DNA of 64,000 nt from Bugula neritina. Lineage: Eukaryota > Bryozoa > Gymnolaemata > Cheilostomatida > Bugulidae. Position numbers and translations under genes: made by a program. This document shows positions 47,925 to 59,700 of this stretch, piece after piece. The notes below the pieces were generated by a model. That model saw only the letters and a program-made list of their open reading frames with translations. It searched no databases and was not told where the DNA came from. The stretch is taken from positions 714,501 to 778,500 of the forward strand of contig OZ037772.1 of NCBI GenBank assembly GCA_964035545.1, read 5' to 3'. Numbering within the stretch: the stretch's first letter is position 1; each line of letters begins with the position of its first letter.

Positions 47925-48040
47925 AACTGGCTGGCTGACTGACTGACTGACTGACTGACTGACTGACTGACTGACTGACTGACTGACTGACTGACTGACT
48001 GGCTTACTGGCTGGCTGACTCACTGACTGACTGACTGACA
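47925..48040. repeat. (ACTG)n microsatellite, copy 2
   Basis: Counterpart of 4085-4216; left edge of the duplicated block. Confidence 0.95.
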
Positions 48041-48936
48041 GGTAAACAGATAGGTAAATATTGATCACATATATAGTGAAGCTACCAACTGAGACCCAGA
48101 CTGTGTTTTGATTTAGCATATACTGGTATATGATATCTTTCTACAATGTGTTTACAGTTTACTCTACAAAGTATAGTTCCATCAGATGGACTCACTCTAC
48201 TCACGTGTAAGACTCATCAAGAATGTCTACCCAATCAGATCTGTGTTAACGAGGTGTGCACACTGACGTGTGAAAGTGACTCTGAGTGTACATTCAACCA
48301 GGTTAGATACTGCATACATGTCTCTATCATAGCAGGTATTTCACAAACTATTCTGAAACCCATACTTTTATTGTTCATTGTCTACGTATTCTCCACCATA
48401 TTTTTACTAGAAGTAAACTTTATTTCAGTAATGAGTTTAAAATAAATTATTGTTTCGCATTGTACAGTTTATTATTGCCTGAATCTTGTAATAAGAATAT
48501 TGACAATATTAGAGCAGCTATGTGATTGGCTTAACAATACCAGAGCAGGGATTTGATTGGCTTAGCAATATCAGTGCAGCGATGTGATTAGTTTTACAAT
48601 ATCAAAGCAGGGATGTGATTGGCTACTCTGTTCTGTTCTGCAGGGCTTCAGAGGAGACGAGGGGAAACGGGATTGCCCTGTGCTGTAGGAGATGCTGGAA
48701 AACCCGGACCTCAATGTCCAATGGGAGAGAGCCGGTCGACTGGGCTCAAGAGATTCCTCGGACCAGTCGGTGCTCCTGGTTATCCTGACCTGCAAGAACC
48801 GAGGTTGGTGAATAGTATCTTTGTGGGGCTCACTGCTTGTGTGGGAGTTGTTTCCTCTGAAATATTTGGAGGTGTAGCTTGAGTTCCTTGCCTTGTGTTA
48901 TCAGTTAGCCCCGCCTAGGTGTTTCACAGGTTATTA

Positions 48937-49442
48937 CAGGGTTGGGGTAATTGTAATTTGTAATTGTAATTTGTTGTATTTAATTACATTTTTTCAAGTA
49001 ATTGAATGTAATTTGTGATTGATGTATAAAAATGTAATTGTAATTGTAATTAATTACATATCTAATGTAATTGATTTTTACAATTACATCTCAATTACTT
49101 CAAACTTTTAAATCTTAAGAAATTCATTCTTTTTTAACATGCCTACTGTTAAATAACAAGTTCAGGTTAAGTCAATGTAGTATAGTATCAGTGTTGAGAA
49201 CAAAGGAGGTTCACCACTGTCAAAATTGCCCCTGCTAGTTGGACCCTAGAAGTGAAATTGCATAACTTCCATTTGTCCTTTGTGAGAACAAAAGTAATTG
49301 TAATTGTAATTAATTGCTCTACAATGTAATTTTGTAATGTAATTAATTACATTTATTTCAACTGTAATTATAATTGTAATTGACAAATTCTCATGTAACT
49401 GTAATTAATTACATTCACATGTAATTGACCCCAACAACCCTG
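48937..49442. mobile_element. hAT-type MITE A, copy in collagen copy 2
   Basis: Same element and same position as 5116-5615, with flanking 8-mers GGTTATTA and GTTTATTA. Comparing the two copies, GTTTATTA is the likely original duplication. Confidence 0.82.
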
Positions 49443-50478
49443 GTTTATTATGGAGCTCATACTTTTATTGTTCAAGGTCTAGATGTATTCTCGTCCACCA
49501 TGTTTTTACTAGAAGTAAACTTTAATTCGGTAATAAGTTTAAAATAAATTGATTTTTCCTATTTTGCTGTTTATTGTTGCCTGAGTATTGTAATGAGAAT
49601 ATTAGCTTCACAATACCAGTGCAGCGATGTGATTGGTTTGACAATATCAATGCAGCGATGTGATTGGCTTGACAGTATCAGAGTAGTGATGTGATTGGCT
49701 ACTCTGTTCTGTTCTGCAGGGCCATGCCTACTTGTATTATGTGTTAATCTTGTTTTGCAGTGAACAGAAAGGGATAATGGGTCCTAAAAGACACCCAGGA
49801 TCTTACAGAACTGATGGAGAGGAAGGGTTCACCCGATGTTGATGGCCTGCCTGCTATATCCGGCAATCCTGGAGATGCAGGAGAAAGGAGACCACCTGGT
49901 TTCTCAGGAGATACCGGACTTTTTGGAGAACCAGGTGATGTTTATGCTCAATTGAGTTTAATTTGTCAAGTTATGTTGGGATCTTTTTCGTTTTCATTAT
50001 TTTATGTTTGTTATGTGGAAAAGGGGAAAACTCTATCTCGAAGCATTTTTGTTTTTTCAGAGAGCTTTGGATTATTTGATTATGGTCTACACAGGGGTGT
50101 AGACAAACTAAACTAGACAGGGGTGTAGACAGACTAAACTTACTACGAACTTATAACTACCCTGCGTCATGCTGTCATGAGGTCTCTATTCTCTCCTATA
50201 ATTTGACCTTTATTTAGCGAGCAGATTTCAAGTGGGCTATTCTATAGTGACCAGTCACACTGTTTATTATAGCAACAGAGAAATCAAGTTGAAAACTAGT
50301 TGCACCTGTTGTGATGCTATCACTGGGTGCTTACCGGTAGAGACGGAGTACCTGGACCTGTTGAGATAGGATATCAGGGTAAACAAGGAGATCAAGGTCC
50401 TGCAGCTAAGAATTCGGAGTTAATCACTATTGTTTGTGTATTTCTATTCTTTTTAGGTATTCTATAATATGCTGGGGT

Positions 50479-50700
50479 TGTCAGATTGATCTAGTGGAGT
50501 TACCTCCTCTTAAGTGAAAGATACTTTAATATTATAATTTGCTCATCAATCTGACTGATTAAAGCTACTGCTGTCAAAAAACAAGATTGTTGCAGTCTAA
50601 AAATTAACGCCAGCTATAAACTATACGCAGCAAATCTTTTAGCTTGGAGTAAATTGACCAATCTTTGATAATCAATTTTAATTTTTTAGCTTTTATAGTA
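50479..50700. other. Filler sequence at the copy-2 deletion
   Basis: About 220 bp with no counterpart in copy 1. It starts with TCAGATTGAT, whose inverted complement ATCAATCTGA occurs at about 50545-50554, giving a 76-bp hairpin-like unit. Origin unknown. Confidence 0.6.
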
Positions 50701-52269
50701 TGGATGTTGATGAGTGTTGCTATAGTAACATGTTGGTTTCCTGTATGGATTGTAGTTTGAGTATCAGGCAAAGTTTTCCCGATTCAACTTCCTTCGAATT
50801 CACTCTGAGAGAGCAAAGCAAACCCTGACTCACAGGTAATAGTCACTGCTAGCAGCTTATCAAATAGTCACTAGTTGCTAGTCACCAGATATTAGTCCTC
50901 TACTATGTTGCTAGTCACTTGATAATCTGAACAATCACTGGCTTCTTCTTAAGCTGAGTGAGTTGTTGGTATGACTGTTCCTTTTGCTGATTGTAGATGT
51001 ATAAACTCAGTGGCAGTACAAGATGCATGCGAAAGGAAGAATAAGTCAGTCATTTTATATACAGCTGGTGATAAAGAATACACAGCGACAGATAGCAGGT
51101 CCCAATATTCCGTGCTGCAGGATTTTTACAAGGTATCTAAATCTGACCTATATACTGTAAATCTGACCTATATAGTGTAAATCTGACCTATAAAGTGTAA
51201 ATCTGACCTATATAGTGTAAACCTGACCTATATAGCATAAATTCGACCTGCACTTGAACATGATTGCGATAGTTGCATTTTTTTTATATTGATATACAAT
51301 ATAGCTTGCCTTTGAGGCTTTTTAACAACTACTCATGAGTTCAACCCAAAAGCCACTTTGATTTCTGTGCAAGTTTAGAGTTTTGAGTTTGCCGTCTGCC
51401 ATTTTGTAGTATTCCAAATACCATCAGAAGCTCTGACAGTGATTGAGATTGACACCAAGACCCCCACCCACTTGCATATTAATGACATTGCTCCTGGTGA
51501 CATCAGGACCACCCACAAAGAGTTTGGGGTTCAGCTTGGAGAAGTCTGCTTTTCATAGACTCATATCTAACAACAGTTTTATTTGTCTGATTTGTAAGAC
51601 TGTTCCTGATTAGATAATTAGTGGCCAATCAGAGAATGCAATCAATGTTTGGTTGGCTGAGACCAGCAGTCTGATTTTTATATAACCTAATTTTAAATGA
51701 AAGATTTGATTACTCTAAATAAATTTATCTGAGACTTCCAAGGCAGTGATGGTGATTTTTGTACATATAAATTTGAAGGAGTTTAGCTATAGAGTTTATG
51801 CTGTTTTTTTAATTATTCCACCATAACCTGAGATTGTGAGTAGTAATTCTAGAATGAGATAGGGAGGGTGTTATGCCCCTCCCTGTGATTTTATATATTT
51901 AGAAATTGTTGTTGATTTAGTAATTCTGTTGGTGCTACATTTTTGAATTAATTTAATCCAATCATTTCTTTAATATTGCAAAATATATTTTACCATACAG
52001 CACTACACAATTTATTTCTCAGCTTGTAAATTTCACCATCAAAATTATTATAGTACTAAAGTTGGTCACAGATTTCTGATAAGCTGCAGTTTTCAGATCT
52101 GATTATTTATCCTATTCATCCTGAAATGAGACATTGTTAGTTTAAAATGGAATTTTACATATATTTTAGTTACTTAGTTCCAACTGTGTTGACCATATGA
52201 ACATTTTAAATTTTACTTTGGCTGCTATGAAGTATATAAGCAAATGGCATTAAGTTATTAATATATAAT

Positions 52270-52610
52270 AAGGTTTGCAAAGACTTAATATACCAAGCAA
52301 CTGTGACAAGACATGCCAATAACTCCAGCCAATCATACATAGGACTTTGTTCAACTACCTTCAAAGCCAGACTCAGCAACCATAAAGCCTCTTTCCTACA
52401 TGCAGATAAAGCCAACAACACACAACTCAGCAGACACATCCGGGATTTAGAACAAAAACAACACGAAATTCAGCCTAAAATGGATCATTTTAAAAATTTG
52501 TAAATCATACTCAAAACCTAATCAACAGATGTAACTTATGTAGCTATGACAAATATGTAATTTTGAAACAACCGGAGTTATCCACTCTCAACAAACGCAA
52601 CGAGCGAAGT
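52270..52610 (+). pseudogene. Penelope GIY-YIG endonuclease fragment 3
   Basis: Frame CKDLIYQATVTRHANNSS, SYIGLCSTTFKARLSNHKAS, TQLSRHIRDLEQK, then after a frame change RCNLCSYDKYVIL, LSTLNKRNE. Here the first GIY-like motif (LIYQATV...YIG), the catalytic Arg (FKARLSNHK) and the CNLC pair are visible. It differs strongly from the fragment at 26050, so a separate PLE lineage is involved. It starts within 20 bp of the point where homology between the collagen copies ends. Confidence 0.82.
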
Positions 52611-52804
52611 GTGAGAATTCCATGCTAGTGACCTGCCACACACAGTGCGTGTGTTGCGAGTGCAAAATATTATTAGCAAATGATGTTAGCGTTAAACTTT
52701 ACTGCTCGCCTACAGACGTTTGTTTTTAAACAGCGTCACCGGGCAAAGTAATTTGGATATTATAAAAGCGGAAATGTAAAATATATAAAACTGTTTTAAT
52801 TCAG

Positions 52805-53290
52805 CTCAGTATATTATGTCATACAGCATATTATGTTATACAGTATATTATGTTATACAGTATATTATGTTATAGAGTATATACTATGTTATACAGTATA
52901 CTCTGTTATACAGCATATTATGTTATACAGTATATTATGTTATACAGTATATTATGTTATACAATATATTGTGTTATAATACAGTGTATAATGTTATACA
53001 GTATATTACGCTATACAGCATATTATGTTATACAGTATACTATGTTATACAGTATATTATGTTATACAGTATATACTATGTTATACAGTATACTCTGTTA
53101 TACAGTATAATTATTATGTTATACAGTATACTCTGTTATACAGTATACTATGTTATACAGTATATACTATGTTATACAGTATACTATGTTATACAGTATA
53201 TTATGCTATACAGTATACTATGTTATACAGTATACTATGTTATACAGTATATTATGTTATACAGTATATTATGTTATACAGTATACTGTA
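52805..53290. repeat. 18-bp minisatellite
   Basis: About 27 units of TATATTATGTTATACAG and variants (TATACTATG, TATACTCTG). Its three frames are open only because the unit lacks stops in them. Confidence 0.95.
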
Positions 53291-53619
53291 TACTGTCATT
53301 GAGCTGGTTTACAGTGAAGGATGATTTGCTAAATTTTGTGTTTTTATATAAGATAGGATTCCTTCAATTAATATGCTAATGGTTAGGAATCAGCAAATAA
53401 ACTGCCTTGACCTGCAAAGTGACCTACAATGTGCAGCTTGTCAAAACCCAAGTCAAACTTAAGCAAGCTGCAGCACAAATTCACCAGCTTCAGCCATAAT
53501 ATTAATAATTGAACTGCTTTGTGCTTTTTACATGCATAATATAATAATCATAATCTTATTATTATAATCAAATATACTAGAACAAATATAGACTTCTATT
53601 GTATATTATGCCTATCATT

Positions 53620-53715
53620 CATAAATTGCACTTTTAGAAAAAGGGGAACTTAATAGTAAACAGTTATGGAAGGGGAGATGATATGGCATGAAAAAGGTTT
53701 GGAACCACTGAGCTA
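53620..53715 (-). mobile_element. hAT-type MITE B, end fragment
   Basis: On the minus strand begins CTCAGTGGTTCCAAACCTTT and continues TTTACTATTAAGTTCCCC, matching the left end of 57242-57753. About 95 bp only. Confidence 0.7.
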
Positions 53716-54224
53716 AACGAACCACCATACCTCTACCATAGCATCACATCCCTCTGCCATCTTGATTGCAGCCTGCCAATTAAGAAAATTCAGGATTAAC
53801 CAGAGATTCAGTGATGTCGCTGAATATGCTAGTACTAAACAGCTCAACTTAAACAAAATAAATATATTTTACATAATGAAAGTACAAACAAAAAGATGCA
53901 AGTGCTAGCTGACACTCAAGACTACTGATAAGAGACAAATTTCTTGTAGATATTTTGCTACTATAGAGGACATTGACGTTATCGGTATATTTGTAATTTG
54001 AAAATATACATTCTAAATTAGCTCAATTGAAAAATATGTACACTTCCTGCCCTGGATAATTTTTTAGATTTCAACCTAAGAGTTGTCTATCTTCGACACA
54101 ATATAGCGATCGGCTCACTGAATGCAACATTTCTTTCACGTGATTATTATAGAGCTTTGTATCGACCTTTGTAGTCGAGTGACGTGTAATAATCCTTCTG
54201 CGCGCAGAACTTCCTCGTTATTTT

Positions 54225-54420
54225 GGTTTTATTGTGCCTCATCTAAGTTACTACTTACTAGTAATAAATACTAGTTACCAAGTTTCTTACCAGTTTACAG
54301 ACTGACACTATTGACTCTCGTGAGGTGAGAACAGTTTGAGTTATCTCATCATTTCTCAAATTAATCAGGTACCCGTACTTTAATACTTGCAGTTAGATTT
54401 ACTATTTTACTTTTAGTTTT
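54225..54420. repeat. 170-bp direct repeat, left copy
   Basis: ATTGTGCCTCATCTAAGTTA ... CTCGTGAGGTGAGAACAGTT ... TTAATCAGGTAC; matches 54900-55075 with one 20-bp gain. No gene seen in 53300-56650. Confidence 0.85.
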
Positions 54421-54899
54421 AGTATTTACTATTTAAGTATTTTAGTATTTAGTATTTTACTATTTTAATTCTAGATTTACTTTTACTTTTAGTTTTAGTT
54501 TTACTTTTAGCCTTTAGGCTTTAGGTTTAAGTCTAGGCTTATAACTTATATAATATCAATATAGGATTAAGCTTAAGACTACGTTATATTTAAATTATAA
54601 GTTATATAAATTAAAATTCTTACAGTTAATGTTATAATGTTAATTAAATATAATTGTTTCTCTTTCAGTCTTTGATTTGAAATTTACAATAGACATAGTA
54701 ATACCATAGCTCATAGGCATATGATCTATAATTAATTAATTATAATGATTTATCGAGTAATATAAATATGAATATCGTATTAATAATACTAAATTTATTA
54801 TTATTATAAAAAATTTAATCGACTTCAAGTTTAGGTTCAAGTTTTAATACTAAAAAAATTGATCTACTAGTAGTAGTACTAGTACTACTACTACTACTA

Positions 54900-55080
54900 T
54901 TCATATTGTGCCTCATCTCAGTTACTAGTTACCAAGTGTCCGACCAGTTTACTGACTAACACTATTGACTCTCGTGAGGTGAGAGCATTTTGAGTCATCT
55001 CATCATTTCTCAAATTAATCAGGTACTTTACTACTTACAGTTTCCGTTAGATTTACTAATTACTTTGTCTTTTAGACTAA
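54900..55080. repeat. 170-bp direct repeat, right copy
   Basis: Same orientation as 54225-54420, 500 bp apart. Could be LTR-like remnants or a local duplication. Confidence 0.85.
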
Positions 55081-56752
55081 GAGTACTACAATATGACTAT
55101 GAGTATGACTATGAGTATAGACTATAGTGTATACTATTACTATTAGTATTAGTATTAGTATTAGTATTACTATTATAATTTGTATTGTTGTATGAGTAAT
55201 TAGTATTATCTTCTTTCACTCATTGCACTACATTTACTATAAGTATAAGTATAATTATAACTATAAACTTAAAGTGTAAGTTACTATATTAATATTACTG
55301 CACTACTATAACTGTCAGTATTACTTTTAGCGTTACAGTTGGTCTTACTGCCAGTGCCAGGTCTGCTACCAACATCATTAAATTTATTTATAATGATAAT
55401 ATTGCCATTGGTGATTATCACACAATATTATTGATTATCGACATAGCTCGACTTTGTTAAGTCAATATTTAACAAGTTGGTTTTATAATACTAATACCAA
55501 TAGGTTTATTATAACCAGTGAGTCGCTTATTTTTACTTTGTGAATTTATGATTGTAGCATTTTCATACTTATAATATTTATTGCAAATTTTTGAATTAAT
55601 GTTACACTTACTCAATTTGAATATCAGAATATCTTACCACTGGCACTAGTCAGTTATTAATTAATGACAGTGCATAGTGATCACTGCATGTGATACATTG
55701 TCATACCCTGCACATCCCAATGCACTGCCCTTCTGGATTCATTGTGAATAGCGTATTCGGTTGGCTTATATTATTTTACTCAGCTTTGATTATACAACTA
55801 ACACGTACTGCACTGCTCTAATTTATGTAACAATGCTTGCTAGTTGCTGCTATCTTTACCTCTATATTTCTGTCATTCAAAAACTAACATAATTACATAA
55901 TAGGTACATAATTGGAATTTGACTATTCTATAAATTACTGAGAATATATGGTTAGCCACATTTATATGATGTACTCTTGTTGTAGACATAAAATATGAGG
56001 TTAGTGTTAATAAATCATTTGCTAGGTAAGAGTGTAGAATAAATAATTGACTAGAGATGAGTGTAGAAGCTGCCAACTCATGAAACAACTACACCTGATC
56101 TAACAGAAGCACAAACATGTTAAATTAGTTTGTTTCACACCACCATAGTTTCTATTAGATGATTAGAATAGCAAACTAGCCGTTGATGGCATGTTTCCTG
56201 GCTGGTCAAAGGATTAGCCAATGCATCACCAATATTCCAGAGATGTTAAAATAAGTTTTTTAATTTAGATTATTAAGATAACAAATAATTTTTAACACCC
56301 AGCACAAAATATTTTATGAGACTATGTTTTCTCCCACTGCTATGTTTCCCCCTGTTTTGTGTCTTAGCGTGAGCCCACTCTACATATTAGAAACACTTGA
56401 TTAGTGATGTTCAATAGAAGTAGAATAATAGTGTTCACTGAAGCACACAACATTGCTTCATATTTACTGTATGTGGAGTTTGAGTCACCAGCAATAAACT
56501 ATTCAGTGATTACAAAGGAAACAATACAGCCTTTGTTAGAGAGTTAAAGCTGTGAGCTCAGCATGTTGTAACTGGCTATCATGTATACCAGTGTTATTAA
56601 CTGCCTTTGTTTAACATTATTTTTCACTTTATTTTGTATGGTTTGTTGTTAATGGTTAAGTCTTTGATTTGGAAACCTTCACAGATGTGGTGTGAAATAT
56701 TATGCTAAGAGTATGTGCATCTTTTACAGGATTTCCTTATTATATAACCAAG

Positions 56753-59700
56753 ATGGCAGAATCCAGAGTCGTGAAAAAGAGACTCAACAATTCGTATCGC
56801 TGTGGGTACTGCTCGCAGTACTTCAACAAACTTGAAGATCCCAGAACTCTGCCCTGTCTGCATGTGTACTGCATGAGATGTTTGAAGACTGACATAGGTG
56901 GTAGGAAGGATCATATTAGATGTGCTTATTGTAGGTGAGTTACAGTACATAACACAATATATCATGTCATAGGCTTGCGTATGATTTTCTCACTATCATC
57001 TAGGAGTTGTCTGATCTGTGTCTATGAAAAGCAAACAATACTGTATATTCTATGTGAACTCTGGTTACTAACTTGTGGAGTGTGTGGATATCTTTTCATC
57101 AGGTAGAGAAAGTAACTGTTATGTAGATTGCACCATCAGCTGTCCTCTCTTGTTGATTTGTGGTGCCGTTGGATGTCATGGGAGTCAGGTTGTCTCCCCA
57201 TTATATTATTTTGTTCTCGTACAGTACAATACTTGTTAGAGCAGTGGTTCCCAACCTTGTTCATACCATTCCCACTTTTATACATGTTTACTATTAAGTC
57301 CCCTCCATTTCGTCAATCGGAAATTTTTATGACTGTCATAATGATAATATAGATTACTATGCAATATTTTTCCTATTACATTTGAATATAATATAATTAT
57401 TTCTGATAATTATATTATGCATGTGTAAAACACAGAGCAGTTCAATTATTAATATTATGGCTGCAGCTGATGATATTGTACCAGCTTGCTTTCAAACCTT
57501 CCACCCCAACCCCTAAACCCCAACCCCAATATTGTAATTAAAAACACATTCATGTAGAAGTAGACTGAGATGGCAGAACTGGTTAAATAGATAAGCTAAG
57601 ATGAATGCTTATAGATATACATGTACATGTAACTTGCAAGAGCTCAAAAGTCTTCAACAAACTGCTTGAAATTTTCAAAATCGAAATCCAGGCTCCCCCT
57701 AAAATGCCCAAATTCCCTCTTATAGGGGGATTCTCCCAGGTTGGGAACCACTGTGTTGAATTGACTTGTGTTTACTATCTTCTTTCCTGTGATTAGAAAC
57801 ATGTATGATGTTGTCATGACAACAGAGTTGCTGTGGCACAAAGTACAGTTTACTAGTATGTAGTGATTGTGTAGTGAGAGTGGAGTGTCTGGTTATTGTC
57901 CCTGGTTATGTGTGATCTGTAAGGAGTAGAATTATATTATTTTAATATAATGTTGAGAGAGGTACTTTTATAATGGCAGTTTGCTCAATAGCTTTAGTTC
58001 TATTGCGATAGACTCATAGCTCTGGAGTCTAGCAGCTGTTACTATTACCACTAGCTGTTCAAAATTCTGCCAACATCCGGGCTGCCAAAGCATAATAGCC
58101 ATTGACAAGGCCAAGCAGTCACTAGGAAATTATTTGACTAAAGAGCAGGTCTTATGACAATTAGTAGTCAGTCCCTTAGACAGGAATCAGTGATTCTGTG
58201 ACCTATTTAGTTAAATCCAATGCTGACCTTTTGATTGATTATTAGATAGCCATCACAATTTTATTTGGTACAATATAATATTATGGGGTGTCAATCAGTG
58301 TCTAATATAGTCTGTGAATTGAGTGTCTCCTTTAGCTTTGATGAGTTGATTACTTCTTCTACCATCAGTCAGTTGTATTGAGTGTTACTTTGTATTGAGT
58401 CATGAATAGTGTTGAAGATTTGGGCCTATATTATGCCAACCCCCCCCCTCTGACTTAGACTGAGACCCAACCTGCTGCACATACATAGTAGTACTACACT
58501 GAAGATAGTTAACATGTGTATATATCATATACATATATATATATATATATATAACATAATTATATATATACATGCATATATCATCCTACTAGTAATGGAT
58601 TACTAAGTACAAGTTATCCTATGACTCACTCTTCTTATGCTAGCTGCACGAGATAGACAACACTCACACGTGACACGAACTCACAGTGCACTAGCTCTTG
58701 ACACATTGCCAAGGATGATGAAATGACAGTTTCGCGCCACTCCTAGCAGTTAGAGTGGCAGGGAATAGTTGTAGTATGTTGTAGTATTGGATCCTCAGAA
58801 TTCACTCCTCAGTAATTAGTTGCATTGCACAAACTTGCAACAATAGTGAATAATTATTGACAATATGGCCTCCACTTAGTAGTAAACTAGTAATTTATCT
58901 ATCATTTTACAATACAAGTTACAGTTGAGTCTATTTGTTGAGTAGCAGTTCTTTGTCATGAGTGACTATTTTCCAGCATATTAGTACATAATATAGTCAA
59001 GTGTGTTTTTGTGATAGCCTGTGGTCTATATAATGAATGTGTGTTGATGAGTGATGAGTATTTATTTGAGTATTTGTCAAGGACACAGCTGTGTGTGTGG
59101 ATGGAGTATTTCATTACTTGAGATATACTAAACACAGCTAACACAGATAACATACTGATTGCTATATATTGTAGGAAAGATCACTATGACATCACAGATC
59201 CCACAACACTACCAGTAGCTCAGCATGGAGACCCCTTAGAATACAAGTCTCCACCCAAACCTGCACCCATTCCCTGCGATGTGTGTAAAGGTGGAACACA
59301 AGCTGCTGTGTTTTGTCTTGAGAGTCAAAAAAAGTTGTGTCAGCAGCATCAAGAAGTGAGTCTTTCTTATATAATTTCTCAAGATTAGTTACTAAACCAG
59401 TTCTGGTTTGTATGTAGAATATTATTGAAAAGAAATGTTGAGTCTGTGTGACTTTTTATACTAAACACACAGTTTCACAGTGCAGTGAGTCAACTATGAC
59501 AGACTTGTTGGTGAAAATACAACCAACTAAACTGTTGACCTTTATTATACAGAATCACAGGGAGCTGATGGGAGATAGACATCAGTTTATTGACATTGAG
59601 GTCTACAGAGCTTCTCCCCAAAGATATACTATCACTGAATGTGAACATCATAAAGAGGAACAGCTGACAGAAGTGTGTTCCAAGTGTCACCAGATATTCT

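Larger units (their letters stand above)
47885..52252 (+). pseudogene. Short fibrillar collagen, copy 2 (duplicated block, decayed)
   Basis: Collinear with 4065-13805. Remaining exons: 48158-48301 (Cys-rich), 48644-48803 and 49761-49934 (Gly-X-Y), 50337-50405, then 50756-50835, 50997-51132 and 51410-51558 (C-propeptide). Eight exons (those at 7183-9531 in copy 1) are gone and replaced by about 220 bp (50479-50700). Exon 50337-50405 lost both its acceptor (ACAG to ACCG) and its donor (GTAAGA to CTAAGA). The last exon has a 2-base gain (CCAAATACCATCAG). Exon 49761-49934 carries the same frameshift as copy 1. On the other hand, 50756-50835 keeps the 5 bases lost from copy 1 and splices in frame to HRCINS. 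It cannot make a collagen chain. Confidence 0.9.

Noticed and set aside
52850-53379. Overlapping frames rich in MLYSILCYTVYY
   Set aside because: They translate the 18-bp minisatellite in all three frames.
58435-58700. Promoter or CpG-like region in TRIM intron 1
   Set aside because: Slightly less AT-rich but without clear motifs; nothing firm to report.
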